A DNA stretch of 58,472 nt, taken from contig JAHDVP010000009.1 in NCBI GenBank assembly GCA_023384575.1, positions 78,379 to 136,850 on the forward strand, written 5' to 3'. The position numbers were made by a program, and so were the translations under genes. The stretch comes from Acidobacteriota bacterium (GTDB lineage Bacteria; Acidobacteriota; Vicinamibacteria; Vicinamibacterales; JAFNAJ01). A model generated the notes under the pieces. That model saw nothing but the letters and a program-made list of their open reading frames with translations. It was not told where the DNA came from and made no database searches. How positions within the stretch are numbered: the first letter of the stretch is position 1; the number at the start of each line of letters is the position of its first letter. Below, piece after piece: positions 9,401 through 20,600 of this stretch.

Positions 9401-11629
9401 CTCGGCGCCATCATCTCGGTGGGGGCGGGCGCGGAAACGGGCCTCGAGATCGAGTACGCCGAGAAGGTCGGCTCGGCAGGCGTGCCGACGACCACGGCGA
9501 TCTCCATCAGCCCGAGCGTGCAGGTCGCCGGCAAGCTGGGCGTCGAGTTCAGCCTCTTCGAGGCCAAGGTCGGCGGCGAGATCTATTCGTCGGGCAGCTC
9601 GCTCTTCGGCATCAAGTCGGGTGTCGGCGCCTCGCTCGCCGTGTCGGCGAGCCGCGGACTGAAGTGGACGATTCCCACGCCGCTCGACCCCGAGCGCAAG
9701 TGCGTGCTCGCGAAGCTCACCCTGTGGAGCCAGGGGCCGGCCAACCCGCTCTTCACGCACCTGCTCGACAAGCTCCGTTCGCAGACCTGCGACACGCGGC
9801 GCTACTTCGCGGGCGACTCCTTCGAGACCGCCGCCGAGTCGTCGGGCGAGGCCAGCCTGGGGCTGAGCGTCGGCAAGCTCTTCTCCTCCGGCCACGACCG
9901 CCAGCAGAAGAGCGTCACCTTCGGCTTCGGGGCGACTGTCGGGACCGGTGCCAAGGTGTCGACGTCGTCGGAGACCTCGTACGCCTGGAACGCCGCCGGA
10001 ACGGGCCTCCGGCAGTCGGGCACGTCCGAGGCGTACTCGCTCAGCCAGTCGATCGACTGGAAGGTCGGCGTCGACACGGCAATCGACGACCTCAAGAGCG
10101 AGGGGCGAGACGACGATGCGGACGCGACGAAGGTGGAGTTCGAGAAGTGGAAGCAAGCGCTCAAGCTCGGCACGGGTGGGTCGCGTGCCGAGACGTACAG
10201 TCTCGAGTTCGGCTATGAGTTCTCCGAGACCGAACCCGGCCCGGCGGCGACGACGGTGAAGGTGACCTACGCCGGGCCGAAGCGCTCGGGGTGGAAGGCC
10301 ACCTTCGGCGGGCCCGCGGCCTCACTCGCTGGCCCCGCGACCGGCAAGCGCAGCTACACGTTCAGCGACGTGCAGGACGTGATGCGGCTCGCCGACACGC
10401 TCACGAACGTCGGTGAGATCCGGCTGGCCGAGGCTGCGCTGAACCCGCTGCAGCGCATCACGTTCGAGCCGACGCTGCTCCAGGAAGAGCACCGCAGGTT
10501 CACGAAGCTGCTCTTCCAGACGTCGCCGACCTTCAGCGACGGCGAGTCGCTCTCGTCGGGCCTCGCGGTGCCGCTCGCGATTGGCGGCAAGCTCTTCGGC
10601 CTGAAGCTCGGGGGCGGCGTGACGCTGAAGGCCGACGTGAAGCTCGGCTACACCCGGCGCAAGGGCCGCGTCCTCAGCGGCCGCACGTGGGTGCTCGAGG
10701 ACTACGACCCGTCGCTCTTCACGCCGTCGACGATCGAGCTCGTGTCGCAGGCCGTGGTCGACGCGTGGGACGCGGTGCTCAGCTACTACGCCGACACCTT
10801 CTCGGACGTCGTACGCACCGTGGCGACGAGCGGGACGACCGAGGTGCGGTCGAACTTCACCGCGACGATGGTCATCGACGGCCGTCTCGAGCCCGAGGCG
10901 TTCGAGGTGAACCTCTTCTCGTACCGCTACGACCTCGGCGCCGCCGATCCGGCGAGCGACTTCCGCCGCCTGCCGGGCGACACGTTCGGCCCGGCCGGCG
11001 AGCCGCACTACGGCATCGGCGGGTTCCACCACTTCGGGCCGGAAGACTACACGCTGGCGGTGTCGACCCCGCTCGTCATCGACTACCGCGACGAGGAGAT
11101 CGCGCACGTGCCCGGTCTGGTCGAGGGCCAGCTCGCGATTTACCGCTGGGATGCCGAGCGCGCCGACTGGGATCACGTCGGCGGTGTCGTCGACGTGGCC
11201 GCGAACACCGTCACGACGCCGGTACAGCGGTTCGGGCTCTACACCGTGGGCATGCCGATGCCCGCGGGTGAGGTGACGTTCACCGTCCAGGACGACGGCC
11301 TGAGCGGGCCGTCCGACGAGCGGCGGCAGCGCTACACCCTGACGAGCAGCGTGATCCGCACGAACACGGGCGCCGTCGTGCCCGACGGCACGCGGTTCAC
11401 CGTGCGCGCCGTGACGCCACCCGGTGCGCTCGCACAGCCGTTCGGCACCGTGGTGACGCTCGACGTCGATCCGGTCCGGGAGAACGTCCAGGTGACGTCG
11501 ACGGGCGGTGTCATCACCTTCACGGTCGAGTACAGCGCGCCAGACGACGTGCACCCGCCAGGACGAGCCGTGGTGTACGCAGCGCCGGGGACGGCCTTCG
11601 GCGAAGTCATCCTGGTGAAGGGCCAGTAG
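2..11629 (+). CDS. Giant modular secreted protein with PKD, Ig-like and Big_5-like domains (5' partial)
   Basis: The frame is open from base 2 and enters mid-domain, so the true start lies upstream; the first in-frame GTG at base 5 is a Val inside a PKD repeat. At least 3,875 residues are present. Visible modules in order: three PKD repeats (bases 2-750, the first two nearly identical), three Ig-like repeats of the PPxVxL...AxDxxGVAxVxF type (about 760-1610), a carboxypeptidase-regulatory-like fold (about 1620-1850), ZU5-like stretches, two Big_5-like domains (about 3400-3720 and 5450-5760), a propeller-like region with LVIVD-type repeats (about 5870-6960), then a Cys-containing region of about 1,500 residues I do not recognise. 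Such assemblies are typical of extracellular adhesion or scaffold proteins, but no catalytic motif or surface anchor is visible. The stop lies 2 bases before the next giant gene, so the two are probably co-transcribed. Function unknown. Confidence 0.85.
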   Translation, partial: TVEFSGAESTDPDGDALTHAWTFSDGPTASGVTTARTFAAAGSVTVTLTVDDGRGGTATASVVVTVTAPTNQAPTAVIAASATTVSAGSTVEFSGAESTDPDGDALTYAWTFSDGPTASGVTTARTFAAAGSVTVTLTVDDGRGGTATDSVVLTITPRPTVNRPPTAIITGPLAGIAGAELVFDGRGSVDPDDDSLAFSWTLGGDGLTATTPTASATFAAAGTYTISLIVTDTGGLSASTSQQVEISDPTDVAPPVVSLDGPTRALPGADVTFVALVSDNVGVERVRFLVDGTNESVAAIAPYARTFALPAVAALNQQVVVSAIAEDAAGNTASATATLVISTVADTEPPVVSLRLPETTAPGATLRLVAQATDDSGVAQVEFAVDAVVVGQVTTRPYEVVWAVPADAVPGSTLAVVARARDAAGNEGAGSGAVVVAADTDTTPPEVELSAPETVLAGQRLDLSAVVTDAGGVARVVFDVDGADLPALVAPPFTASTTAAPGAVPGSALAVRATATDFAGNTGQASRLVRVVDVATTARGAVAGEVYDDTTGLPLAGATVVLAGTDSLGRPYDASSVTDVRGRYVLRAPTGDGVVRITLAGWTRVDRPVSVRGASAFEPLDARLTPTAAMPAMVSPVLGGTVSAAGGALVVPAGTLTEAAALSLVALGPQGLQGRLPYGWSPAAAVDVSPHGVTFAGAALLRASNVFGLPAGTPLVVARFDEALGGWRTVGTTSVDSSGNAIEVAITASGQFAFLLADELPVAPPPPVAGLPLEGVAVPVLPDSAAAEVVADPRVVFYRPGVQSNVVVGIGYSTALTSGAAVVARVSERYRFQSGAVLTGQPFVQDLVLFQIGNGATPARRGYGQMLVQLGTGQVRLATRTVVTPSRVFEPVTLREGLITVEMFAPAAAATGPALVAPEGAQVDGPDGTALLVPFGAVTEPTPIALRGVVPAALGVDLPPDVEVLAGVDIDFTGTLARAARISMPTSLADGRGTLLVQVIDVAGRTHLVMRGLGVVAGGRLVSTLELDGLPLPLDGVTTGGRYLFVRVSAPIGFVGGIVRDPVGALLSAAVVSTPNMPIVGLSRIDGAYAAPARTGAQPVTATNVATGDVGVATADIVADALVPLDLAVTLQPPRVTSISPADGAANVALSAPVVVAFSKPIRPDTLTGAVERLVVAAESGMTVAGTLALSHGDTVATFRASEPLVPNTRYVVSVAAGIADLSGTPLQAAVTSSFESLDTEPPPTPPAGSVAASVPVNGQTTVTATQGTATPRDTVSVLNLRTGAYTPVLVDPNGGFSVVVAAGPADALRLRILDQAGNETLVDLPGFRQVNADGSVSAAVGPDGGLVEGPEGTAAEIRPGTFPDGAVVTLKRLTAQAFPVQLPAEAAPYFRLDGGLEIDFGGAVPTQYVNVMIPPVGGETADDRWVVVAVASDEGVPILTPVDTGRLRGDRIATSSPPCPGVTARGVYGFLRAQQPVGVNYGQTYAQGYGGLKVQAGFLLVSGSMPFPMPYSVIVAESPQPVCYPTLTGRVTVTPNQLRVTIAASELAPADREITVRNLTNGRESRLGRTVVGEYSAVLPGTVRDTLQAMAVQTGGGELFVPVAVRAGDAPGTVVVRADISTIRVPVASVRFRNASLRPAAELVVAADRTPFAASVAGVLGDNVEVVTAGDSGHRRVITNVVLGQTATVGTGPLVLRVERGTIDPNRAELDDAGVPGVARTEVRLTSLTGLDLVVPDAAIVEGGTSWAFDGALDDTYRLVVHYENGTIAETIVPRLQLVVANPKTGRVLRTITVQAPPRDEPVSFGTITDDVEPPRVISTPSFLANFDPSGTITFTFSEPMDARSLKEGLKVRDSQGRIVQGEVRVHDGNRRATFVPRSALRVAERYSVTLVGDDEVGRRLEPGQTSYVTDRGGNSIRTLSLRLSTYRPRVVGRTDEAVFRDAAAVQPYAFRDSRVVQHQVGDTLKTLVLGATGSRVFDKVVAVDATDAAAPTKAGNALNEEAAATRQRMIVLDDTRFRLKTGEFATGRLLVTTTYNSSYSFVTFYDARDPLHPEWLANKVLTANPASVTPFLRRGAVAAIGYARGLTALDTSDGPVVYSAVEGVGLMMTTVNANVPEVNADQRVLEPYYPGDFTDVGALGGRLVAIDRSDRRLDVLTPNFGPVSSVTLPEVPRRLLVVEGLAIDVDRDGEIRPGEQFDLAVVGTNSSVIFVDLRDPSNPQLLGRVPMPGIVRDLDIDVERLRLFVSGDSSENTAAPRSIYMVDLSDPSQVALVDRDDDGRDDRIVWSAQSEANGVRFDANRGLLYASTDTSLDIWAVYDACCDLGVETTARRADRPRGDRDALLRKEKDALALGIAAGLQRAETECGVATAALALIEQGSGACVWKPDPAASCSQNYQPGLSDHDFEVFFPQGTPAAAQACTIQALTAEFIDAETEEGRPIRLPNGGSMAFDDISFFPVAREEFDQALLNIDPPSGAGGSDTVGDMGLGRQQLLLKWLLEGERVEIPNVPLAPIDLGTVLERLKSTTGIPALEGYEWARLQAYAMAKGGSFLRVKGASDPQSSFYRRHIKQLHDVGKAGIRATLARMVADESARALVLDVTRERYATNACLAISPAVRVPARWTEKPCTSFEEYVASAAAKTLRGPTPLGLFTVSDIVDRVHRFYRVKSDLETISTEELADGFVASTARFIADVAAVTEPVWTVEVVTDPRRATRESNIQQAATRIAGALAGAKLHPVPEIFNRGFQRGEDLRVAMYHRTPGSGSAGLAREHRFVLDGGERRSLDYLRTPDGEEQTDPQGNALKYFEIGPVRQDQPTTTAGEVAFVIDLPDRRMKEAIRENNVGGFFYYVLDPQTGVAPPVAGLVPSLPSAVGNPDDLLRPDEQCYLAPALRVTQVIVVDGQEYTGDLSAGFGEVLTVRLKVENLSGEVARSVWACSSLNGQCYEAGDIGPGQVWRYEYQYTVPSTGVVLDLEADAYSEELGLFSAAAGRFTAACEAYQVIELDPNPNPAPEASTIGWGGHAVRYFRVVSRRTGQPVPNVDVVVQVTDDIINRHFHFTTNAQGIAVSPGFEGLAIRFDEPGMITGRTYRLRVVEVNGVAATCAPTQPQTTVTLVERQQTRSLARGAAIEGSLGAIISVGAGAETGLEIEYAEKVGSAGVPTTTAISISPSVQVAGKLGVEFSLFEAKVGGEIYSSGSSLFGIKSGVGASLAVSASRGLKWTIPTPLDPERKCVLAKLTLWSQGPANPLFTHLLDKLRSQTCDTRRYFAGDSFETAAESSGEASLGLSVGKLFSSGHDRQQKSVTFGFGATVGTGAKVSTSSETSYAWNAAGTGLRQSGTSEAYSLSQSIDWKVGVDTAIDDLKSEGRDDDADATKVEFEKWKQALKLGTGGSRAETYSLEFGYEFSETEPGPAATTVKVTYAGPKRSGWKATFGGPAASLAGPATGKRSYTFSDVQDVMRLADTLTNVGEIRLAEAALNPLQRITFEPTLLQEEHRRFTKLLFQTSPTFSDGESLSSGLAVPLAIGGKLFGLKLGGGVTLKADVKLGYTRRKGRVLSGRTWVLEDYDPSLFTPSTIELVSQAVVDAWDAVLSYYADTFSDVVRTVATSGTTEVRSNFTATMVIDGRLEPEAFEVNLFSYRYDLGAADPASDFRRLPGDTFGPAGEPHYGIGGFHHFGPEDYTLAVSTPLVIDYRDEEIAHVPGLVEGQLAIYRWDAERADWDHVGGVVDVAANTVTTPVQRFGLYTVGMPMPAGEVTFTVQDDGLSGPSDERRQRYTLTSSVIRTNTGAVVPDGTRFTVRAVTPPGALAQPFGTVVTLDVDPVRENVQVTSTGGVITFTVEYSAPDDVHPPGRAVVYAAPGTAFGEVILVKGQ

Positions 11630-11631
11630 CC

Positions 11632-14600
11632 ATGCGCGCGATCACGATGCACTCGAAGACGACGACGATCGGCCCGATCGTCCAGCGCTCCTGGCTCGCC
11701 CGGGCCCTCGCGGCCGCCGCCGTCGTCATGACCTTCCTCGTCGCGCCGGCCTGGTCGTCGGCCCAGGTCACGGCCGGCGCCCCGGGGCGCTTCCTGGATC
11801 GCGAGGACATCCGGCTCTACGGGCTCGGCCTCGTGGTCGAGCCGGCGCGGCAGACTGTGCCGCGCGACATCGCGACGATCGTCCAGACGTACCTCGCCGC
11901 GCCGGGCACGCCCACGGATCTGCCGCCGTTTGCCGCCGACGCCGAGGTCCGCGCGACGCTGCGCGGGCCGAGCTTCGCGCGGCCGGTGGAGCTGCGCGTC
12001 CGGCCCAACGCGCCCTTCGACATCCCGGCGATGACGGTGGCCGGCCTGCACAGCCTCGACAACATCCGCCTCGTGTCGGGAGGTGAGGTGCTGCTCTACG
12101 GCGCGCCGGAGAGCGTCGAGATCGAGGTGATCGACCGCCTGCTCGTCACCGAGGTGCGGGCCCGTCCGCTCACGGCCGACGAGATCCGCGAGCGCGGCAT
12201 CGTCTTCGACCGGTCGAACTTCCAGGCCTACAATTTCACGGCGGCCTTCGCGCTGGCCGACGGCGCGCAGATCAATCTCAACTTCCCCGTCCTGCTGCCG
12301 GCGCTGGCCGGTGCGTCGGACGTGACGGCGCCGACGAGCGGGCTCGATCAGCTCCAGGCGACACCGCAGCTGCCGAGCCTCGCCACGATCATTCCCGACA
12401 CGCTGCGCATCCAGACGCAGGTGCCGAACCTCAGCGTCGTCGGCTTCACGCTGCGTGTGCCTCAGCTCCAGGGCCAGAACCTGGCGGTCCCGCCCATTCC
12501 CGGCGTCATCGTCATTCCGGGCGACATCGGGTTCCTGAACCAGTACTTCAGCGTGCTGCTGCTCGTGTCGAACGTCGCGCCCGACGGGTCGAACCTCGTC
12601 GTGAGCGACCTCACCGCGACGATCGTCCTGCCGACCGGCGACGACTCGGTGGTGGGCTCGCCCGACGATCCGCTGCGCATGGCGCAGACCGCGACGGGCG
12701 AGTCGCCGCGCGTGCAGCTCGTCGCGCGGCCCGGCCCCGACGGCCGGCTCGGCACGAGCGACGACATCCTCACCCTCGGCCCGGGCGAGACCAACAGCGC
12801 CGAGTTCCTCGTCGAGGGCCGCCGCGAGGGCAGCCACGTCGTCGAGATGGAGCTCGCCGGCACGCTCAACGGCCTGCCGGTCGGGCCCGTGCCGATTCGC
12901 GGGCGCGCGGCGGGAGCGGTGCTCGTCAGGAACCCCACGTTCACGCTCACCTTCACGCATCCCGACGTCGTGAACGCCGGCGAGCCGTACACGCTCGACG
13001 TGACCGTCACCAACACGTCGGCGTCACCGGCCAACTTCGTCAGCCTCAACCTGTATCCGCGCAACATTCTCGGCGCGACGCTCGCGGGCGAGCCCACGCA
13101 GGCCATCGACCAGATCCCGCCCGGCGATTCCGCCACCGTGTCGTTCGAGCTCGTGTCGATGCTGACCGGCAAGGTGACGGCCGGCACGCTGGCGGGCGAC
13201 GAGAACGTGAGCGGCCGGTTCCAGTTGAAGGCCGGCGTCGGCGAACTGGGCATCCCGCTCTCGCCCGACTCGCTCGTGCTACCCAAAGAGGCTGGCTCGC
13301 TGCCGAAGCCGTTGCGTGACGCCGCGCTCGGCCTGCTCGGGCGGGCCTACGCCGTGGCGACGGCACCGCCCGCGGCGCTCCCGGCGGGGGTCACCCGCTT
13401 CACGCGGAAGGTGGTCTACGACCGGGCCATCGAGGTGGCCGAGGCGGGCTTCCGCCACTTCCTCGGTGAGTCGCTGCCCGCGAGCGCCGCGCACCTGCTC
13501 TTCGAGTTCGCCGGCGGCAACTACCCGCGCCTCGGCGAACGCAGCCGCGATGCGGGCGAGCGCGAGTTCAACGAGCGCGACTACCGCGGCTTCGACGAGC
13601 TTCGCCGGCGTTCGTTCCGGGGCGATGTCTTCGCCTCGGCTGTCGGCGCGCTCCTCAGCCCGGAATGGCGCGACCTCGGGCCGGTCAACTTCCACCAGGC
13701 GCTGGCCGAGCGGGTGAGCTTCCGGCCGGGCCACGTGTCGGTGCTCGTGTCGGGGGCCGGGCCCCTGCCCTTCGAAATGGTGCTGCGCGATGCCGCGGGC
13801 CGGCGGCTCGGGGCATCGGGTGCCGACGGACGCCGCGTCAAGGACATTCCGTTCGCCGATCTCGTGCCCCTCGTCGACGAGAGCGGCGAGGCCACGGCGT
13901 ATCTGGCGCTCGTGACCGTGCCCGAGGGCGACTACGTGGTCGAGCTCCGTCGCCAGTCTGGCGCCGCCGACACCCCGTTCGGCGTGAGCGTCGTGCTGCC
14001 GCGCACCGACGGCACGCTGCGCCAGGTGGCGTTCGACGGTCTGACGGCCGACCGTCGTCCCGTGATCGCGCGGGAACCAGACGATGTCATTGGCGTGTCG
14101 TTCGAGGTGCTGAACGACGACGGGCCGGTCACGACGGCGCCAGCCGACCCGACCGTCGTGCGCGCCATCGTCGACCCCGCGCCGTCGGTTCTTGCCGCCG
14201 TGCAGATGCGCGATGCCGACGTCGTGGGCTGCGAGGACGCCGGCGGGGTCAGGCCCGGTCGCGTGATCGCGGTGCTCTTCAGCGAGGAGATCGATCCGAC
14301 CGAGGCCGAGGACAGGAAGACGCGGGGGCAGATCGCGAAGTACGCCGTCGAAGACAACGAGGTCGTCGGCGTGGCCCTGCAACCGGGCCGCCGCATCGCC
14401 TTCATCGGCGTGCGCGAGGGCATCGGCCCGTACGTCCCGCAGGCGCTCACCGTCAGCGACATCGGCGACCGCCGCGGGCAGCGGCTCTCGGCCCAGACGA
14501 TCGACGTCGACGTGCGGGTCGACGGCGCCGGCGGCGTCGTGAACGGCCGCGTGGTCGACGCCGAGGGCCGGCCCATCCCGTACGCCACGCTGCGCCTGCT

Positions 14601-17600
14601 CTACGAGTTCTCCTGCGGGCAGGAGACGGTCGTCGTCGGCATTGCCGAGAAGAGCGCGGACGCCGACGGACGGTACGCCTTCAACTACGTCAACGTCGGG
14701 CCGACGGCGAAGATCGTCGCCATCGACCCCGAGACCGGCGAGTTCCGCGCCGTGCGCTTCGGCGTGCAGCGCTCAGGGCAACGGCTCACGGTCGACGTCG
14801 TCATGATCGGCCGTGGCACGTTCGAGGGGCGGACGCTCTCGGAAGACGGTTTGCCGCTCGCGCGCACCAGCGTGCGCATCACGAGCCTGACCGACCAGAG
14901 CCAGTACGGCGCCACGACCGATGCCGACGGGCGGTTCAGGGTCGTTCGCATTCCGGTCGGCCCCGTCCTCGTCGAGGCGGTGAACACGACGCGCAACGCG
15001 CAGACGTTCGTCAACGAAGCCATCCCGACGGCCGGCGCCGTCATTCAGCGGGACCTCGTGCTGCTCGACGTCGCGCGGCCCGGGGCGATCACGATTCGGT
15101 ACGGCACGCTGCGGGGTACCGTCCTGCGCGCCGACGGCGTGACGCCGGTTGGCAACGTGCCCGTGTTCGCCTACTACCAGCACCTCAGCCAGCCTGGCGT
15201 CCGGTGCCCGGGTGCGTCGCCGCCGCCCGAATGTGCGGTGGCCGCCGCGCGGACCGACGGGGCTGGCTCGTACGTGTTTGACCGCGTTGTCGCGGGAGAC
15301 CTTCGCGTCGTGGTGTTCGACGAGGCCACGCTCCAACAGGGCACCGCGTCGACCGTGCTCGCGCCCGAGGCGACCGTCGACGTCAACGTGCTGCTCGCGG
15401 GCGGGCTCGGCACCGTGACGGGCGTGGTGCTCGACCCGGCTGGCGACCCGGTGCCCGGCGCGCGCATTGGCGGGGGCCTCGCCATCGTCGTGTCGGACGA
15501 GCTCGGCCGCTTCACGCTGCCCGACGTTCCGCTCGGCACACGGCAGATCGTCGCCGTGAGCGACGTGCTGCAGTCGCGCGGCTCGACCACCGTGTCGCTG
15601 GTGCGCGCCGGCGACACCGTCAACGCCACGATCGTCCTCGACTCGCTCGGCGCCATCGCTGGCCGGGTCTTCGGCACCGACGGCACGACGCCGCAGCCCG
15701 GCATCGTCGTCTACGCGCTCGCCCGCTGCGAGGGCTCGATCTGCGTCTACGGCCAGGCGACGACGAACGAGACCGGTGGGTACCGCATCGACGGGCTGCC
15801 GATGGGCGCCTACACCATTTCGGCCTTCAGGCGCGACTTCAGCGAGGGCAACTTCGCGCCGGTCACGCTGAGCTTCTTCCGCCAGGTGGCGCAGGGCCAT
15901 GTCGTGTTCCGCGGGCAGGGACGCGTGACCGGCCGCGTCGTCGACAGCAACGGCACGACCCCGCTCAAGGCGCTCGTCGGAGTGAGCGGCGATCAGCTCG
16001 CCATTGCCGGCGGCCGGATCGCCGTGAACTTCCAGCGGGTCGACAACTACCGCATCGTGGAGACCGACCTCGCCAACGGGCAGTTCGCGTTCAACGGCGT
16101 GTGGCAGGGAGCGTTCACGCTGCGGGCCGCCGGACAGTTCAGCCCCGATCCGATTGCCTTCGAGGGAACGATTCCATCGGCCGGCGCGACGACCGACGTC
16201 ACGCTGCGCCTGCAGGCGACGAGCGTCATCACCGGCACGGTGCTCACGCCAGCGGGGCTCGAGCCGGTGGGACCCGGCGTGTCGGTCCGGTACCGCTCGG
16301 CGGCGTTCAAGCTGGTCTGCTCGGAGACGTCCTCCGGCGAGTCGCAGTGCCAGGCCATCCCGCAGGGGATCCAGGACGCAGCCACCGTGACCGACGAGCG
16401 CGGCCAGTTCCTGTTTCCGCTCGTCAATGCCGGACCGTTTGTCCTCACCATCGACGACGGACAGGGGCGTGTCGCTGAGGTGCGTGGCTCGGTCGCGCCT
16501 GGCGAGACCGCCGCGGTCGAGGCGCGACTCGTGGGGCTCGGCGGCGCCGTCATCCGGGTGTTCGAGGCCAATCGTGCGCCAGACGGCAGCCCGATTCCGG
16601 TGCCCGGCGCGCGGGTGACGCTGCGCCAGATCGACGGCGCACGCCGCGCGTTCGAGAACCTCATCGCGCCGTCCTCGGGACCCGACACGGGCGTGATCCG
16701 CCTCCCGGCCGTGCTCGCGGAAGGGCAGTTCGTCGTGACGGCGACCGACCAGCGGAACGGCTTCGTGGGCCGCGCCGACGGCCGCGTCGCCGCCGAGGGC
16801 GACGAGCCCGTGGTCGACGTGTTCATCGCCAACGCCACCGGCACCGTCGAAGGTCGCGTGCTTCGGGCCGACGGCCTCACGCCGGTCGCCAACGCCGAGG
16901 TCGTCATCGGTCTCGGGCGGCCCGTGGCGTTCCTCCTGACCAACGCCGACGGCGAGTTCAGCGAGCCGGGCATACCGCTCGGCAGCTACACGATCGACGT
17001 CTTCGACGCGGCGACGGCCTCGCGAGGGTCGGCTGGTGGCCGACTCGACTTGAACGGCCAGGTGAGCTCGTCCGACATCACGCTCTCGGCACTCGCCGTC
17101 GTGCGCGGACGCGTGCTCGAGGCCGGCAGCGGCCTGCCGCTGCGCGGCTGGACCGTGCACCTCTCGCAGACGCTCCCATCGGGGCGAAGCGCGCCGTCGC
17201 TGATGACGATGAGCGGCCTCGATGGCAGCTTCTCGTTCCCCGGCGCGACGCTCGGCGCATTCACCGTGCGCGCCACCCGCGCCGGCGTCGTCGGCAGCGG
17301 CCAGGGGACCGGCCTCATCCAGCGCCCCGGCCAGGTCGTCGACGTACCGGTCGTCGTGGCCATCGACCGGCCGGCCACGGCCACGCTGGCCGGCGTGGTC
17401 CGGCAGGCGAACGGCGCCCCCGCGGCGAGTGCGGCGCTCGTGATCGACGGGCCGTCGGGACGCCGCGAGTTGACGGCAGGCGACGACGGGACGTTCCTGC
17501 TGCCCGACCTGCGCCTCGGCCGCTACACCGTCGTGGCCACGGCGCAGGCCAGCGCCGACACCGGTGCGACGTTCGCCGACCTGACGTTCAACGGTCAGGC

Positions 17601-20600
17601 GACCGGCGTCGTCGTCGTGCTCGGTGGGCTCGGGCGCGTGTTCGGTCAGGTGGTCGACACCGCCGGCGCCCCGGTGCCGTTTGCGCGCGTCGAGCTCGTC
17701 GGTCAGCCCGCGTCGGGCTGCGGGCCGTCGTGTCTCGGCGCCGCGGATGCCCAGGGGCTCTTCGAGTTCAACGCGGTGGCGGCGAAGACGTTCACCGTGA
17801 CGGCCTCGGCGCCCGACGGCCTCGTGCGCGGCGCCGTCGGCGACGTCCTCACGGCCGGCGGTCAGCGGCAGGTCGCGATCGTGCTCGAGCCATCGGCATC
17901 GGTGACGGGCACCGTCCACTTCGCCAACGGCGAGCCCGCACCGAACATCACCGCGGAGCTCGCGGGCAACGGCCGCCGGCTGTTCGTCGCCACCGGCGAC
18001 GACGGCCGCTTCGTCTTCCCCGTGGTGTCGCTGGTTGGCAGCCGCAACTACGCGCTTGAGCTGACCGACCCGATCGGTCCGGGCCTCGCCCGCCGGAACT
18101 TCACGGTCAACGCATCGCTCGATCTCGGCGTTGTCGTGCTCGACGAGGCCGACCCGGCAGTCGTCTCGACGACGCCGACCAACGGGGCGACCGGCGTGGC
18201 GCGAGACGCGCTGGTGCGCATCGAGTTCTCCGAGCCCATCGACCTCACGACCGCGACGACGACCAACGTCCGTCTGTTCAACGAGACCACTGAGGTCGCC
18301 GGAATCCTCACGCCGAGCGACGGGAATCGTGTGCTGACCTTCCGGCCGCTCGACGAGCTCGCCGACCAGACGCGGTACGGTCTCGAGGTGTCGGGCGTGC
18401 GCGACCTGCTCGGCAAGTCGATGCGCGCGGCCTTCACGGCGACCTTCACGACGGTCGACGTCACTCCGCCGTCGAAGCTCGAAATCACGCCTCCGCCGGG
18501 GTCGACGGGCGTGACCGTCTACACGCCGGTGCGCGTCAAGTACTCCGAGCCGATCGATCCCGAGCGGTTCGTCGACGCACCCATCGTCGTCACGACCGGG
18601 GGCCAGCCGGTGGAGGGGCGTACGGACTACCTCTTCGGCAACACCGTGGTCGTCTTCTCTCCGAGCCGTCCGCTTGCCGAGAACGCCGTCTACCAGGTGA
18701 GCGTGCTGCCGGCGACCGACTTCGCCGGCCAGGCCGAGAGCGCGCCGCTCGCGTTCGCCTTTTCGACGACCGACCGGACGCCCCCCGCGGTTGCTGCGCT
18801 TCGCTCGCTCGACGGCGAAACGGTCATCGAGAACACCGTGGCGCGTGTCGTCGCCGACGTGGCCGACGCCGACGTCGCGTTCGTGGACTTTTTCGTGAAC
18901 GGCCAGCTCGTGGGCGTGTCGCGGAGCCTGCCCTTCACGCTCAACTTCCAGGCTTCCTCGCAGTTCGGGCGTCCCGGCGACGTGCTGCAGGTCACGGGCG
19001 TCGCCACCGACACGTCGGGCAACCGCGGGCCGGCGAGCGCCGCCCTGCAGTTCGGCATCGTCGCCGACGAACCGCCGGCCGTGGCCACGACTGCTCCCGC
19101 AGCGGGTTCGAGCTTCCTGAACGGGGCCCGGGTGAACGTCGCGGTGCAGGCCACCGACGACGTCGGCGTAGCCGAGATCGCCTATCGAGTCCGGACCGGG
19201 CAGACGACGATCGCGCTCGGGACGCGGCCGCTGGCGAACCCTGCGGCGGCAGCGACCGAGACGTTCGGCTTCGACATGCCGACGGGGCTCGCGCCGGGGA
19301 CGCTGCTCTCGATCGAATCGTCGGCCCGCGACACGGCCGGCCGCGTCGTCGAGGCGACGCCCGTCGCCATCACCGTGCAGGACGGGGTGCCGCCGACCGT
19401 GGAGATCGCCAACCCAGCGTCGGGACAGATCGTGCAGCCAGGCCAGGACGTGAACGTCGTCGTGAGCGCGGCAGATGCCGGCGGCATCGCCGAGATCGGC
19501 TTTGCGTCCACCGGGATCGTGGTGGCCAGCGACGTGCGGACCATTGCGCCGGCGCAGCCGGCGGTGGCGACGTCCTTCAGCATCCGCATCCCGCCGGGCG
19601 CGCTGCCGAACGAGCGGGCGACGCTGACGGCGTACGCCGTCGACGCAGCCGGCAACCGGCGCGACGCCGGGGCCATCACGCTGGTCGTGGCCGACAACGC
19701 CGCGCCCGTCGTGACGCTCACGCCCGAGAGCGGCAGGCTCGAGATGACGCCGGGACGTCCGGTGCGGGTCGTGGCGTCGGCGACCGACGAGAGCGGCATC
19801 ACCCGGATCACGCTCACCGGCACCGGCGCCTTCGCCGTCAGCCGGACGGCGTCGATCGAGCCGCCGCTCGCGACCGCGACCACCACGTTCGAGATCGCGG
19901 TGCCAGACACGGTCGTCGACGGCCAGACGCTCCGGCTCGAGGCGCGCGCGACCGACCTGGCCAGCAACACGAGCGTTCCCGCCGTCGTGACGCTCACCGC
20001 GGTGCGGCTCGCCGACGTGACGCTGCCGCCGTCGGCCATCGTCGACGCGGGGCGCAGCCTCGCTGTCGAGCTCACCCTGGCGACCCCCGCTCCCGCGGGC
20101 GGTCTCCGGGTGACGCTCGGCATGGCGAACGCCACCGTGGCGAGCGTCGTGCCCTTCGTCGATTTCGCCGAGGGCGAGGTGGTGACGACGTTCGCCGTCA
20201 CGGGGGTGTCGAGCGGGACGACCGCGCTCTCCGCCTCCATCAGCGGCATCGAGAGAGCCTCGATGACCGTGACCGTCGACGGAGGCATCGTGCGTGGCCG
20301 CGTGGTCGACGACACGTTCGTGCCGGTTGCCGGTGTCGAGGTGACAGTGACATCGGTCGGCCAGGCGCAAACGACCACGACCGACGGCGACGGCGAGTAC
20401 GAAGCGCGAGGATTGCCCGGACCCGGCGTGGTCGTTCGAGCGCTCGACGTCGAGTCGGGCCGGCTCGGTTATGCGACCGGCACGATGAACCGCGCCAACG
20501 GGTTCGTCGACCTGCCGGACGTGATCCTCATCGAGGCCGGCAGCTTCGTCGGCACCGTCGTCGCCGCCGACGGCACGACCCCGGCGGGGCCGGGCGTGCA